Below, piece after piece: positions 42,887 through 53,403 of a DNA stretch of 64,000 nucleotides (positions within the stretch are counted from its first letter, which is position 1; each line of letters begins with the position of its first letter). Source of the stretch: Lucinisca nassula. Its lineage: Eukaryota > Mollusca > Bivalvia > Lucinida > Lucinidae. The stretch is taken from positions 153,470,714 through 153,534,713 of the forward strand of contig OY757010.1 in the NCBI GenBank assembly GCA_963580285.1. Direction: 5' to 3'. A model generated the notes under the pieces. That model worked only from the letters and a program-made list of their open reading frames with translations, did not search any database and had not been told where the DNA came from. Position numbers and translations under genes: made by a program.

Positions 42887-44128
42887 AAATATCGATAATA
42901 CCTGCTCCGATGGTTTGGTCAGTCAAATTTTACCCCCCCCCCCCCCGGAACTTCAGTTAAATAAAGCAAATTCTTCTGATACCGAGGCCCCGTTTTTGGA
43001 TTTACTTCTATCTATTCTGGCTGGGTTTGTTTCTTGCAAAATTTATGATAAACGCGATGATTTTGATTTTGAGATTTTTTTCCTTTTTGGGATTGTGATG
43101 TTCCACGTGCGCCATCCTATGGCGTTTATATTTCACAATTAATTCGATTTGCCAGAGTGTGTAGTCATGTAACTGACTTCAGCACTCGTTATAAATTGTT
43201 AACGGCTAAACTTCTTAATCAGGGTTTTCGGTACCATAAACTACGCAAAACCTTTTTCAAAAGTTTATAGACGTCATTCTGCTTTAATTTCAAAATTCAA
43301 TACTGGATTTAAGTCCGTTCTGCAACGGAGTCTGTCGGAACCCGAATTTTATGGTGACTTAGTATATAGATTTAGAAAAATTTATAACCGCAATGACTTA
43401 AGCAACCAATTTCGTAAAACAGTTTTCGATATAAAAAGATTGGGTAAACCATAATTGTTATACGAAAGACTGCATGCATGGTAGATACCCAAATCACGGT
43501 TGACAACTTTGCTTCCCTCTTTAATTGCACGTCGTTGGGGCAGGCCTCAGATTCTATGACGGTTCCAACGTAAAGGCTTATGTTGGTTGGTACCTGATGC
43601 TCCGTCTCTGGTCGCGCCCATTGGAGTCTAATTGTTGGTTTTCTTTTTGCTCCACCATTTCTGTTCTTTCTTGCTGTCGAGTCCTCACCGTTGTTTCATC
43701 TCTGTGGTTGTTTGATTTTTGTGTTCACGCAGATGTTGCACTGATAAGTTAAGAGGCCTTCATGTGGACTGAACAAATTATTTGTCTTAATCGCGACGGA
43801 AGTAAGGGCGAGGATTGTGGCCACGTAAAATCGATTTAAGCCCCACAGTAGAATTCGTTTCCGCTGACAGTTCCAAGGCGATTCTTCTGTCGCGGTTTAT
43901 TTTTGTTATGGTTTGTCTTTGGGTGTTTCTGTCGCTTATACTATTTTATTTTGGACAGCCATTTTGGTCATTTTGTGGGAAAGTAACTGTCCTTTTGGCT
44001 TTCCGCTGTTGGTGTATCCGTAAGGGTCTGTTGCTTCATGTTTGTGTTTCTTTCCGTTTGGTGTCTCTGATGGGAGCTGTGGGTTAATTATATCGATTCC
44101 TGATCATTGCCTCTACTTCTATTTTGGT
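42887..44128 (+). pseudogene. PLE RT gene, 3' portion, and 3' UTR
   Basis: It resumes after the satellite insertion with 'aaatatcgataatacctgct' (the residues after YLDD). The frame 42915-43142 reads 'PELQLNKANSSDTEAPFLD' and 'KIYDKRDDFDFE', with a run of 17 C inserted at about 42932. 'DLVYRFRKI'-type coding ends near 43450. The 3' UTR (43450-44128) ends 'cattgcctctacttctattt'. Confidence 0.75.
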
Positions 44129-44296
44129 ATCTACCGAATAAGAAAGAAAACTATTACACTGTGAAATAGGTTTGGAAACAATTTTCAGGACATCCCTTTG
44201 TAGGTCTTGTACATGTGTCCTGTTCAATTTTGATGCACAGCGACCAAGTATTTATCTTTGTTAAGAGACTGTTCCAACGTATATTTTAGGAGGGCT

Positions 44297-44560
44297 GTTC
44301 ATGACGGTAGCTCATTGGTTAGGGCTCTTGCCTCAAATGCTGGAGGCCTCTGTTTCGATTATCGGCAATGGTAATATAATTGCGGTGTCCGAAAATCCTC
44401 TAATAGTATCATTTATATGGATGGATGCCTTAAAGTGAACCGATTTGCGTATCGGGACGTTACTTGTAGGCCCGCGTGTGCAGGGAGAATCATCCCCTGT
44501 GCAGGTTAAAGTCCCTGCATTAATAATTACGCGATTACTGTAGGATTTCATTCCACAAAT
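44297..44560 (+). mobile_element. tRNA-like SINE, unnamed family
   Basis: 'acggtagctcattggttagg' is A-box-like and 'ctgtttcgattatcgg' B-box-like, spaced as in a tRNA with a long variable arm. An unrelated body ('ccctgtgcaggttaaagtcc') follows. No TSD is evident. Confidence 0.45.
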
Positions 44561-44639
44561 CTGGTGTTAATGTAATGCACACTGACGGGTAATAGTCGGG
44601 TGTGACCGGTAGATAAACGGACATCAAGGGATACTCTCT

Positions 44640-44935
44640 CCATTTCCTTAAACACGCCACTGACACTAATTGTGTTCCTTCTCAACCTGCTGAGTTTGAA
44701 CACGGGGATGCCAAACCAGCGAGGTATTTGCTAGCTGAGTACGAATCAATGTCTTGTATGCAAACAGCCTTAGTCTTCCTAGCTGCAAAAGCAAACTAAG
44801 TCTAAGAAGTCCTATTGTTTTAGTTGCTTTGGATGTGCTTTGGATGTGATCTCTGAAATATGCTGACCTCAATCCTCAATGAAGAACGCAAGTGATGGTG
44901 ATACCAAGATATTTGACGGATTGAGTACGTGAGTT
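44640..44935 (-). pseudogene. LINE RT C-terminal (thumb) remnant
   Basis: The minus-strand frame 44666-44872 reads 'STSKATKTIGLLRLSLLLQL' and 'LFAYKTLIRTQLANTSLVWH', matching the 'K-A-x-K-x-L-G-L-R ... Y-x-x-L-V-R-P-x-L-E-Y-x-x-x-V-W' segment that follows the RT palm in CR1/Jockey-group LINEs. It is a different subfamily from the LINE at 50-53 kb. Confidence 0.65.
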
Positions 44936-45082
44936 TTTTTACGTCTCACCAACAGCTAAGGTCATACGGAGACGGGACCTCGGTTTAAAGACTCATCCGA
45001 AAGTCTGGAGAAGCCCGGTATCGATCCTGCGATCCCTGGTTTACAAGGCGAATAGCATAACCACTACACCACGGAGGCTTCT
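44936..45082 (-). mobile_element. SINE-C, full length
   Basis: Minus strand: head 'gcctccgtggtgtagtggtt', then 'gcaggatcgataccgggct', tail 'ttggtgagacgtaaaaa'. Confidence 0.8.
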
Positions 45083-45264
45083 TGGCGGATTGAATCTGGT
45101 CCAGTGTTTGCTGGTTAATAAAAAGTCACACATAATCTGCTAGTCTGGAATGTGCCGTAACACCTTCATTGACGGATATTTTGCCACATTGAACGTCGTC
45201 TGCCTAACGGCCTTCCAAATGAACTAGGCTAGACAATCGGCTACACAAGCGATCTCGTAGAATG

Positions 45265-45564
45265 GTACCGGCCTCGGTAGTTCAGTCGGATGCGCGTCTG
45301 ACTGGTGATCAGGAGGACGCGGGTTCGACACTTTCCGGGGTCGTCAACATTCTTTCGTGGAGATTGATCATGGAATCTTTTCTACGGTCATTCTCTCCCT
45401 TCAACTGATTCAAGAAGGGCAGATGTCAGTTTCTGGCGAAAGAATGTGCCCTGTACCGGTTACGTATAAGCATGCCCAGGAAATGTGTGGATAGGTAAAT
45501 TGACCGGCACAAAAATGACCTAAAATAGTGTTTACTGGGTCGTTTAACTGCAATACAAACAAAT
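45265..45564 (+). mobile_element. SINE-D, full length, perfect 12-bp TSD
   Basis: Head 'gcctcggtagttcagtcgga', B box 'cgcgggttcgacac', body 'tttctggcgaaagaatgtgc', tail 'cgtttaactgcaatacaaac'. It is flanked by 'tctcgtagaatg' (45253-45264 and 45565-45576). Confidence 0.9.
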
Positions 45565-45576
45565 TCTCGTAGAATG

Positions 45577-46860
45577 AGACAGGTAGATTGAGAATACATA
45601 TAAGCATATTACTGTACAGGACATCGTCTCCAGCAAACAAACGGACGCATGGCCATTATCAAGTATATCGTTAAAAAAAAACAAACAATTAAACGATCGG
45701 TCTCAGTACCAAACTATGGGGAACCCCAGGCCAAACATGAACTGGAGTTGATGCTTGGCCATCTAGTACAATATGTTCTAAGAAAGGATTAATTATCCTT
45801 TGGAAGCAAGTAATTCACCACATAACTTAAATTATGGAGTGTACAAGGTTTTCTGAGCCAGACTAGCTAGTTACGGCAAATTAAGCCTCATCGTGATCCT
45901 GAAATAAAGTTTCTTATTGTGAGCGCCCAAAGACCAACGAGCTACTCCTCCTTTGTGAGGACACATCCTTTAGTGGTCTTATCTGTAAAGTAGTAAGTTG
46001 GTAACGAAACGACCGCATTTCTTTTTTCTAACCGAGAAACACCGTCTCAAACATTTCGGTTCTGATTTTTTGTTGGTAACGCCTGCTAAGTATTACACGA
46101 ATAAAGGGTAGAGGAGCGGATAGACTGTTCAAAAGTGGTCTTTAAGAAGTGGTCTTTAAAACCACTTTTGAACAGTCCAACAGGTGGTCTTAATACAGGA
46201 TTTTTACTGTATTAAATAGGATAGATATGCCATACAGACTCGCTTGTATTTGTGTAAGTAAACATCAGACGCGGGCTTGCACTGTTTAGAACCCCACAGA
46301 TCAGATCAGGTTGTTTGCAAAACGTTCAGCCATTTTAAGTAGATAACATCCATGCCTACTGTTTACCCGTTTTATTTGTACTCGGCTTTACAAAAAGAAG
46401 CAATTTAGCCCCATGGGGTCCCATCTAATCGAGGACGAAAGTTATACATCTTAGGCCTAGTTAATGTTTATACATCTTAGACCTAATTAATGTTTGTCAT
46501 CCTTAAAGTCAATGTACTTGCTACGACTATTCTTAATTACCTTAATATTTTAGTTATCCTGCATTGAATGAACCGCATTCTTCATCAAAATTGTTCCATG
46601 AAAAAAGTAGAAATATTCATTAACAGCTGTTACGTTGATCGGGTCGTTTCAGCTTTTTATAAAAGCAACCCTTATCTTTTACCATAGCACTCATCATCAA
46701 CCATCAAGGTTCCGATGGATAATGTAATTGTTATGGGTCATATGTTTGCACATATTGGTTACTAATCGAATTCATGTCTGTTCATGTTAATAATCTATTC
46801 GTGCTGGTGACCAATAATACTGGTGTCTGTCCATTCTTGCGACAATGCATAAAAGTAGCT
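45577..46860. other. Unassigned sequence with small palindromes
   Basis: 'ctgttcaaaagtggtcttta' and 'aaaaccacttttgaacagtc' (46127-46178) form an inverted pair, as at 3100-3125 and 37715-37750 in part. 'tatacatcttag' is repeated at 46442 and 46468. No gene. Confidence 0.4.
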
Positions 46861-47390
46861 ACAGTAGAACTTCGATGGCTCGAACAGCGATGGCTCGTTT
46901 ACCATGGATGTGTCGAACCCATTTTTGAGCCCCTAGCGAAATCCTCTACATAAGAAATAGTGGGGGATAACTAGGGAGATTTTAGTTTATTATCTTGCAA
47001 ATGTATGCTGTGTGTACTCATTAGAATCGCCTCGATGAGGCGATTCTAATGAGTACACACAGCATACATTTTAATTATAGAACACCGAAAAGATGTCTAA
47101 AAGTATCTCGTTATGCCTCCTGACAGTAACCTCAGTACTACGCTGTGGCTCGAACTACCCATGTCTCGAACATAGTTTCGAGGTCCCAAAGGTGTTCGAG
47201 CCATTGAGCGAGCGAGTTTTAGTTTTACGTCCCACCAACAGCTAAGGTCATACGGAGACGGGGCCTCGATTTAAAGACTCATCCGAAAGTCTGGAGAAGC
47301 CCGGGATCGATCTTGCGATCCCTGGTTTACAAGGCGAGTAGCATAACTACTGCGCCACAGGGGCTTCTCGAGCCATTGAAGTTTGACTGT
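46861..47390. mobile_element. TA-CAGT MITE with the shared hairpin core; nested SINE-C
   Basis: The ends are TA-cagtagaacttcgatggct and agccattgaagtttgactg-TA, typical of Tc1/mariner. The core palindrome 'tagaatcgcctcgatgaggc' (about 47020-47060) has arms ending 'gtatgctgtgtgtac', the same design as MITE-I/II. A second copy lies at 57668-58080. Confidence 0.75.
47208..47368 (-). mobile_element. SINE-C with 11-bp TSD
   Basis: It is flanked by 'cgagccattga' (47197-47207 and 47369-47379), inside the right arm of the MITE. Confidence 0.85.
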
Positions 47391-47493
47391 ATTCATACTG
47401 ATGACCTGATCCAACTGATGAGGAGCAAAACGGGCTAAGTCAATGTGCTGAACACTTTCAATATTCAGTCACTTTCAGTTATAACCCGCCTAA

Positions 47494-47774
47494 CCACGAA
47501 AACACGCGTGTATGATTTCGACCCCATTGAACCCCACATTGTAGTAAAACTGGGGTTTATAGGGGTAAACCTTATTTTTCTTATTTCTCCTCAAAGATAT
47601 AGATTGTTGGCACTCGTTAGAACCGTCTCGATGGGGCAGTTCTAACGTGTATCCATAGTCTATATTTTGAGCAGAAATAAGAAAAGAAAAATATCACACT
47701 TTTTCATCTGAAAATTTTTATTTTTTCGGTTTTTATAATTTACAATGTATTTGTATAGGCGTGTTTTCGTAATG
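47494..47774 (+). mobile_element. MITE-I, complete
   Basis: It starts 'ccacgaaaacacgcg', has a hairpin with point changes ('gaaccgtctcgatggggc'), and ends 'ggcgtgttttcgtaatg'. Confidence 0.75.
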
Positions 47775-47947
47775 CAAAATATAACAAAGCGCGCCTATAT
47801 AGGCGATGGAAAGGTACAGCGATTAATTCCGCAACAAACCACTGGGCGGAATAGCGTGACGAGTGACGTCAAAAAATACCCACCGTTTCATGACTTCATT
47901 CCTTAGCCGGTGATTCTTGCATCAAAGTACTACAAAAAAAATATGAA

Positions 47948-48171
47948 TTGCCTATATAATTTTGACCCCCTTGAATCCCACTTTTTGTATAGAAAAACTG
48001 GGGTTTACAGGGCTCTAAAATATAGATTGCGGGTACTTGTTAGAACCGCCTCGATGAGTACCCACAATCTATATTTTGAGCAGAAATAAATCACAATTTT
48101 TCATCTTAAAAATTTCGTTAATTTCGGCGGTAAAGTTAACAATGTATTTGTATAGGCGTGTTTTCGTAATG
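47948..48171 (+). mobile_element. MITE-I, left end and one hairpin arm lost
   Basis: It starts 'ttgcctatataattttgacc'. The stem is shortened ('gaaccgcctcgatgagtacc'), a deletion of most of the right arm. It ends intact. Confidence 0.7.
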
Positions 48172-48259
48172 GAGTGTAATATAGTCAGTACTGTCAACGG
48201 GATTGGAAGGAAACAACAAAATGCTTGTCGATTTTAAGTGCGTTAGAATAGACAATAGT

Positions 48260-48410
48260 TCAGTTCAAGTGTGTGTTTTGTTCAGTAATAAATCACAGTT
48301 TGCCAGTCAGTTGAAAGTAGACAAACCACTCGCGCTGCGCATTCGTAAATTGATCTACTTTACATCTGACATCCAAACTGTGATTAATTACTAAACAAAT
48401 CACTACTAGA
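48260..48410. mobile_element. Inverted-repeat element, second copy of 29338-29508
   Basis: 'cagtaataaatcacagtttg' and 'caaactgtgattaattacta' face each other around 'ctcgcgctgcgcattcg'. Confidence 0.6.
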
Positions 48411-48529
48411 CCAGATTTATTTCTTATAGTAGGAGAGTGTCGGGTCATTAAAAGAAGGGAAACGTTTTAGGAACCAAACAATTAGCGCAAAAACCTAATA
48501 ACCTACGCAGGCATACATCGCTGAAACAA

Positions 48530-48875
48530 AGTTGAAACTAGTTTCAACCTTGTTTCAACGTTGAGTGCCTTCAGCCTTGTTTCAACGTTGAGTGCCTTCA
48601 GCCTTGTTACAACGTTGACTGCCTTCAGCCTTGTTACAACGTCGAGTGCCTTCAGCCTTGTTTCAACGTTGAGTGACTTCAGCCTTGTTTCAACGTTGAG
48701 TGCCTTCAGCCTTGTTTCAACATTGTGTGCCTTCAGCCTTGTTTCAACGTTGAGTTACTTCAGCCTTGTTTCAACGTTGAGTGCCTTCAGCCTTGTTTCA
48801 ACATTTTGTGCCTTCAGTTTTGTTTCAACGTTGAGTGCCTTCAGCCTTGTTCCAAAGTTGAGTGCCTGCTGGGGA
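48530..48875 (+). repeat. 27-bp minisatellite, 11 units, ending in a CAGCAGGCA MITE terminus
   Basis: 'gttgagtgccttcagccttg' recurs every 27 bp from 48560 to 48857, giving 11 exact-length units. It closes with 'gagtgcctgctgggg', and the left side has 'cgcaggcatac', so it is probably a MITE of the 18401 family whose interior expanded. Because 27 is a multiple of 3, a frame of repeated SAFSLVSTL runs through it; it is not a gene. Confidence 0.85.
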
Positions 48876-48884
48876 AAGACTTAA

Positions 48885-49265
48885 GGGTAAGGTAATTGTA
48901 TCGACTATTCTACTCTAACAACTAAACGACAACGATGGGCAACTGCTAGTAAATTCCATTGCTATACGATTCACTTATTCGTACTTTATTTTTTGTGAGT
49001 CTAATGCATGCTTGTTATTTTTAAACAACTGTTAGTAATGACAGTATGACTATACATGAACGGTTCATTGCGACGCTGATGCATTCAACCCTTACCAAAC
49101 TGTTGAATTTAACTTCTTTATCGGATTAGAAAAAAAATCATCAAACAGAATAGACTGTGTTCTGAAAGTACTTTCAGGTTTTGCAGTAGTATCACTGAAA
49201 AAGAACATCTCACATCAGTAAAGAATGTATCCCCCATGAGGTTCTCCCCAGATAGTATTATGGGA
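48885..49265. other. Unassigned sequence
   Basis: Nothing recognised. Confidence 0.35.
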
Positions 49266-49269
49266 TAAT

Positions 49270-49585
49270 TGGTCTTTCAACCGTTGTTTAAAATCTGTGG
49301 TCGTTTTATTTGTATGTTCTTGGGGATGTGGCACTGATGAGTTAGAAATTCTTCATGCGGACTGAGTAATTGTATGTCTAAACCACAACACAACCAAGGA
49401 CGAGGATTGCGGCCACTTAAAAAAGTTTTAATACCACACCCACTCCCCGTAAAACCTTTTAACTGACCGTTTCAATGGGGTTCTTCTGTCCTGGTTTTCC
49501 AGTGCGGTTCTTCTGTCGTGTTTTTTTTATTGTTACTGTGTAGTTCGTATGTGTATGTATAGCTAATATATGGCTTTTTTTGGAC
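49270..49585 (+). mobile_element. PLE 3' UTR, left part, split by SINE-E and LINE
   Basis: 'gcactgatgagttagaaatt', 'cgaggattgcggccac', 'ggttcttctgtcgtg' and 'tagctaatatatggc' follow the PLE 3' UTR order. It continues at 53228. Confidence 0.7.
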
Positions 49586-49868
49586 CGGCCCCGATAGCTC
49601 AGTTGGTAGAGTGTCCGCTCCGGGGAACGGGAGGTCACGGGTTCGATCCCGGGCCGCGACATACCAAAGTCGTTAAAAATGGTACTAGCTGCTCCTCGCT
49701 TGGCACTCAAATTTACGGGGTAGAGCTAGGACTGGTCGACCCAGTGTCAGGATAATGTGACTGGGTGTGGTATCATGTAATGTGTCTGGGACATGATACT
49801 TCAGTGAGGCAGCACTATAAAAGTGAGCATTGAGCTCCCTGTCGCAACCAGACACCGTCGTGATATAC
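49586..49868 (+). mobile_element. SINE-E, tRNA-derived, 3' end missing
   Basis: Head 'ccccgatagctcagttggta' (A box) and 'cacgggttcgatcccggg' (B box and T arm). The acceptor stem does not pair, so it is not a tRNA gene. The body 'ctggtcgacccagtgtcagg' and 'acttcagtgaggcagcac' runs to 'caccgtcgtgatatac', where LINE coding begins on the other strand. Confidence 0.75.
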
Positions 49869-50105
49869 TCAATGTGGCCAAACAAAAGACTGTTAGTGGT
49901 TGGTTGACAGGGCTCTGTAGCCTTGGCCATCATTTCGATTCGTATTCTGTTGTATTTCTGGCACTCAAATAAGTAATGTTTTGTTGTTTCAGCAGTTCCA
50001 CAAGTACAGTTAGGGTCATTAACAATGTTTTTAGGAAGAGATGATGACTGAGAGAGCTGCAAGAAGTTCTCAGCCGAGCATGTTGAATCTGAGCAGATCT
50101 TTCAC
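49869..50105 (-). pseudogene. LINE ORF2 C-terminal Cys-rich end, frameshifted
   Basis: The minus-strand frame 'LPKNIVNDPNCTCGTAETTK' then 'HYLFECQKY' is the C-x1-C...H-x4-C end usual after the RT in CR1/Jockey-type LINEs. Frame changes near 50120 and 50040 separate it from the main frame ('PKYYYIGERSAQ' and 'LRTSCSSLSHHL' lie in other frames). The frame then runs into antisense SINE-E, so the true C-terminus is lost. Confidence 0.65.
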
Positions 50106-53100
50106 CTATATAATAATATTTAGGAGGTTTGCTTGATTTTCATTAATACGAGTTTTGAAAATTTCCACTGAATTTACATCTCTGACGTCAGGACTCAGTT
50201 CATTCCAGGCTCTGATACTAGATGGTAAAAAGGAGTTGTAATAAAGCTGGGTTCTGGACATTGTTTGTCTAATGTTCGTTGAATTTCGAAGCCCATAGAC
50301 TGTGGTATTTTCTACTAATGGAGGTACTAAGGTGGAAAGATAAGTTGGGGTTATATTATTATTCATTTTGTGAAATAAATAAAGTTTATGATGTCTACGT
50401 CTACATTGTAAAGTTTCCCAGCCGGTTTCTCTATAGAGCATTTCCAAGGATGCCAACTTGGTAGCACCTGTAACAATTCGTGCTGCTTCAACTTGTATTT
50501 TCTCTAGGGCATTTACTTCGTACCTGGTGCAGTTATCCCATACGACGTACTCTAACAGGGGTCTGATAAATGAAACATATATCTTTTCAAGGGCTTGTCT
50601 ATCAAGAGTAAATTTAAACTTGCGCATAACGTTTATTCTAGTCCAAGCTTTTAAGGTTATATAGCTATTATGCTCATGCCAGGTCCCGTCACTAGAAAGA
50701 AAGATTCCGAGATGCTTATGACAAGATACCTCCTGAATAGGTTCATTATTCATCAAAAGTGGCGGGTGGAGGGGTTTATTTATTTTCCTAGAAAGCAGTA
50801 AGGCCTCAGACTTTGCAGGGTTAAATTTGACAAGCCAGCGTTCTGCCCAAACATGTATTTTATCTAAATCTGAATTTAACTGTCTGGCAGCATCATTAGG
50901 GTCATCGACGATCAAATATAAGGTTGTATCGTCGGCAAAAAGACGAACAGAAGAATCTATGTTGTCTACGATATCATTTATGTAAATCAAGAAAAGAAGC
51001 GGGCCTGATATAGAACCCTGAGGTACACCTGCTTTAATGAAAAGTCAATCAGAAACCCCACCTGGTATAACTACCCTCTGCTTTCTGTTTGAAAGATTAC
51101 TAGCAAGCCATTGTAGAAGAGTTGAATTTATACCTACTTCATTTAATTTGTGCAGCAAGCCTCTATGCCAGACTCTATCAAAAGCCTTGCTTATATCGCA
51201 AAATACCGCCCTCACCTCTTTTCCATCATCTAAAGCTTTGCAGAAAGTGTTGTAAATGTCAACAAGTTGATTTACCGTGGAATCTCCTGGAGAAAACCGC
51301 GATTGTAAACATGTGATTATGTTGTGCTCTTTGAAAAAATTGAATAGATGCTTATGAACTATCTTTTCCATGACTTTTCCAATAGTACTAAGAAGAGATA
51401 TTGGTCTGTAATTACTGATAAGCGATGGGTCGTCCTTTTTGAACAAAGGAGAAACATTAGCTTCCTTCTGCTTGTTGGGAAAGTCACATTTGGATAGAGA
51501 ATAATTGAAGAGGTCACTTAACGGATTTGACAGGGGTTCGGCAAGTTCTTTTAGAATCCTGTTATTTATGTTATCTGGGCCTGATGCTTTACCTAATTTT
51601 AAACATTTTAGAGTATCTTCGACTTCTTTTGGTTGAAATTGCATGGTACTTAGTTTCGGGGTGTTATGATTAATAGTACAAGCTAACGTTGCAGACTGGT
51701 CATCTATCAATGTTTGTTCTACAAAATAACTGTTTAGAAGATTTGCCTTTTCCGAATCATCTGAAATATATACATTGTCTTTAACAAGAGGAGGAATACT
51801 TGAGTTTTGCGATGGTTTAATAAATAATTTAAGTGTTTTCCAGTAATCTTGTGCTGACAAATTGTTTGTTTTTAGTTAATTTGCAAGAGAAGCTAAGTAA
51901 TTTTGCTTAGACTTACGGAGCAGACTGATAACAACGTTTCTTGCTTGTTTAAATCGAGTATATGTGTTTGTACTATGGTCACGTTTATATTTTCTAAATA
52001 GCCTATTTCGTTTTCTCATAGATTTGCGAATATTTGAGTTTATCCAAGGTAAATCTCGAGGTCTTATAGTGACGGTTTTATAAGGTATACATTGCTCTGC
52101 CAAAGTTAATAAATTATCTGTAAATGATTCCGCATATGTGTTTACATCATCATTTCGTATTGTATTCCACTCAAAATCTGATACCTGTTGACGAAGTTCT
52201 GCGTAATTACCTCGATCATATAACCAAATTTTACGAGTAAATGATTGTGGGTTATGTTTCTTAAAATTAAAAATGCAAAAAGTAGGACAGTGATACCTAA
52301 TATCTTGCATTAAGAAAGGTTCGCCAACTCCAGAAAGATTTATAGAATGCATATTACTAACCATAATTAAATCAATAATAGTTGATGAATATTCGGTATA
52401 ATTTGTAGGTTCATGTATAAGTTGATTAAGGTTATATTGCTGACATAAATCAGAAATTTTCCTTTCAGATTGCGTATTTAGGATGTTCAAATTAAAATCA
52501 CCTAGTACAATAATATCCGCTATGCCCGTGTCTACAGCTGAACCAATAGAATTTTCAATTTCATTTAAAACAAGAGGTGTAGAGTTCGGCGGTCTATAAA
52601 AGGTTCCAACCAAAATTTTCCTATTTCTAATATTTACTTCTATCCACATGCATTCTATGTTTATCAATTCTAGGTCACCCCTACATTAAAATGGAATACC
52701 AGTTTTTACATACACCGCTATACCACCATGACTATCCCCAATCCTGTCACGCCGAAATGGAACTTGAAAACTATTAAATGCAATATCTTGATTCGTAATT
52801 GTATCATTTAGCCATGTTTCAGTGAGAGAAATAACGTCGAAGTTGGACAATTCGGGCTCAACTATATCTACCTTATGTAAGAGACTTTGTACATTGTAGT
52901 GAACCAATGAAAAATTGCCTTCAAAAATTGGAAAAGCGGACGAGGAAGATTCACTTGAAATGTCGCTTTGTGGTCCCGGATTTTTTTCTACGTCACCAGA
53001 TAAATATAAAATCATAGCCAGAAATACAAAGAATTCGAATAAATTAAAACGTTTAACTCCCTTTAGTCTGAGTAATCTACAGTAATGCAAACCTATACGT

Positions 53101-53129
53101 GCCCTATAGACATTCAAATCAATAGGCAT
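50106..53129 (-). pseudogene. APE-type LINE ORF2 (2A peptide, endonuclease, RT) with three in-frame stops
   Basis: One 1,008-codon frame is closed only by stops at 52686-52688 (TAA), 51876-51878 (TAA) and 51045-51047 (TGA); the reading continues in phase across each. In order: residues 1-53, a hydrophobic stretch (31-44) and a 2A-like GDVEKNPGP; an APE endonuclease ('VHYNVQSL', 'SLTETWLND', 'GTFYRPPNS', 'LGDFNLNIL', 'HCPTF'); then RT ('NYRPISLLSTIGKVMEKIVH', 'VFCDISKAFDRVWH', 'GVPQGSISGPLLF', FADD at 50928-50939) and a thumb ('LEYVVWDNC'). Role: nicking of target DNA and target-primed reverse transcription. By motifs it belongs to the CR1/L2/Jockey group. It is defective but little decayed, so probably a fairly young copy. 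Confidence 0.85.
52971..52994 (-). other. 2A-like DVEKNPGP motif in the LINE N-terminus
   Basis: Codons for D-V-E-K-N-P-G-P fit the canonical D(V/I)ExNPGP ribosome-skipping signature, with skipping between G52 and P53 of the frame. It sits directly after a hydrophobic, signal-sequence-like segment and before the endonuclease. Confidence 0.8.
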
Positions 53130-53227
53130 CTAAGAGATAGTCAACCAGTGCATGAAAAATGTTTGTGGGCACGTAAAGATTACCACTACACATCAACAAA
53201 GACAATGTATAGACATAAAGGCTAAAG
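53130..53227 (-). mobile_element. LINE 5' UTR, short
   Basis: About 98 bp lie between the start codon and the resumed PLE sequence. No promoter motif is recognised. Confidence 0.5.
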
Positions 53228-53325
53228 TTATTTTATGATCGTATTTCTTTCCATTTGATGTCTTGGATTGGAGGTGTGAGGTAATTGTCTCGATTCCTGA
53301 TCATTGCCTTTACTTCTATTTCTTA
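53228..53325 (+). mobile_element. PLE 3' UTR, right part
   Basis: 'cgtatttctttccatttg', 'tcttggattggaggtgtgag' and 'cattgcctttacttctattt' complete the copy begun at 49270; this subfamily matches 39045-39145. Confidence 0.7.
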
Positions 53326-53403
53326 TGTTGTAAAATTATCCATCAGGTTTACCCGCTGCAAACTACGCCTCGTAATTTTCAGCGTCATTTATACGCCCTG
53401 TTT

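Noticed and set aside
48561..48884. 107-residue frame of SAFSLVSTL repeats
   Set aside because: It results from a 27-bp minisatellite whose length is a multiple of three; there is no start context or flanking coding.
49586..49662. Possible functional tRNA gene
   Set aside because: The A and B boxes are good, but the acceptor stem does not pair and a SINE body follows directly.
49685..50062. 125-residue frame as an independent gene
   Set aside because: The first half is the LINE C-terminus and the second half antisense SINE-E.
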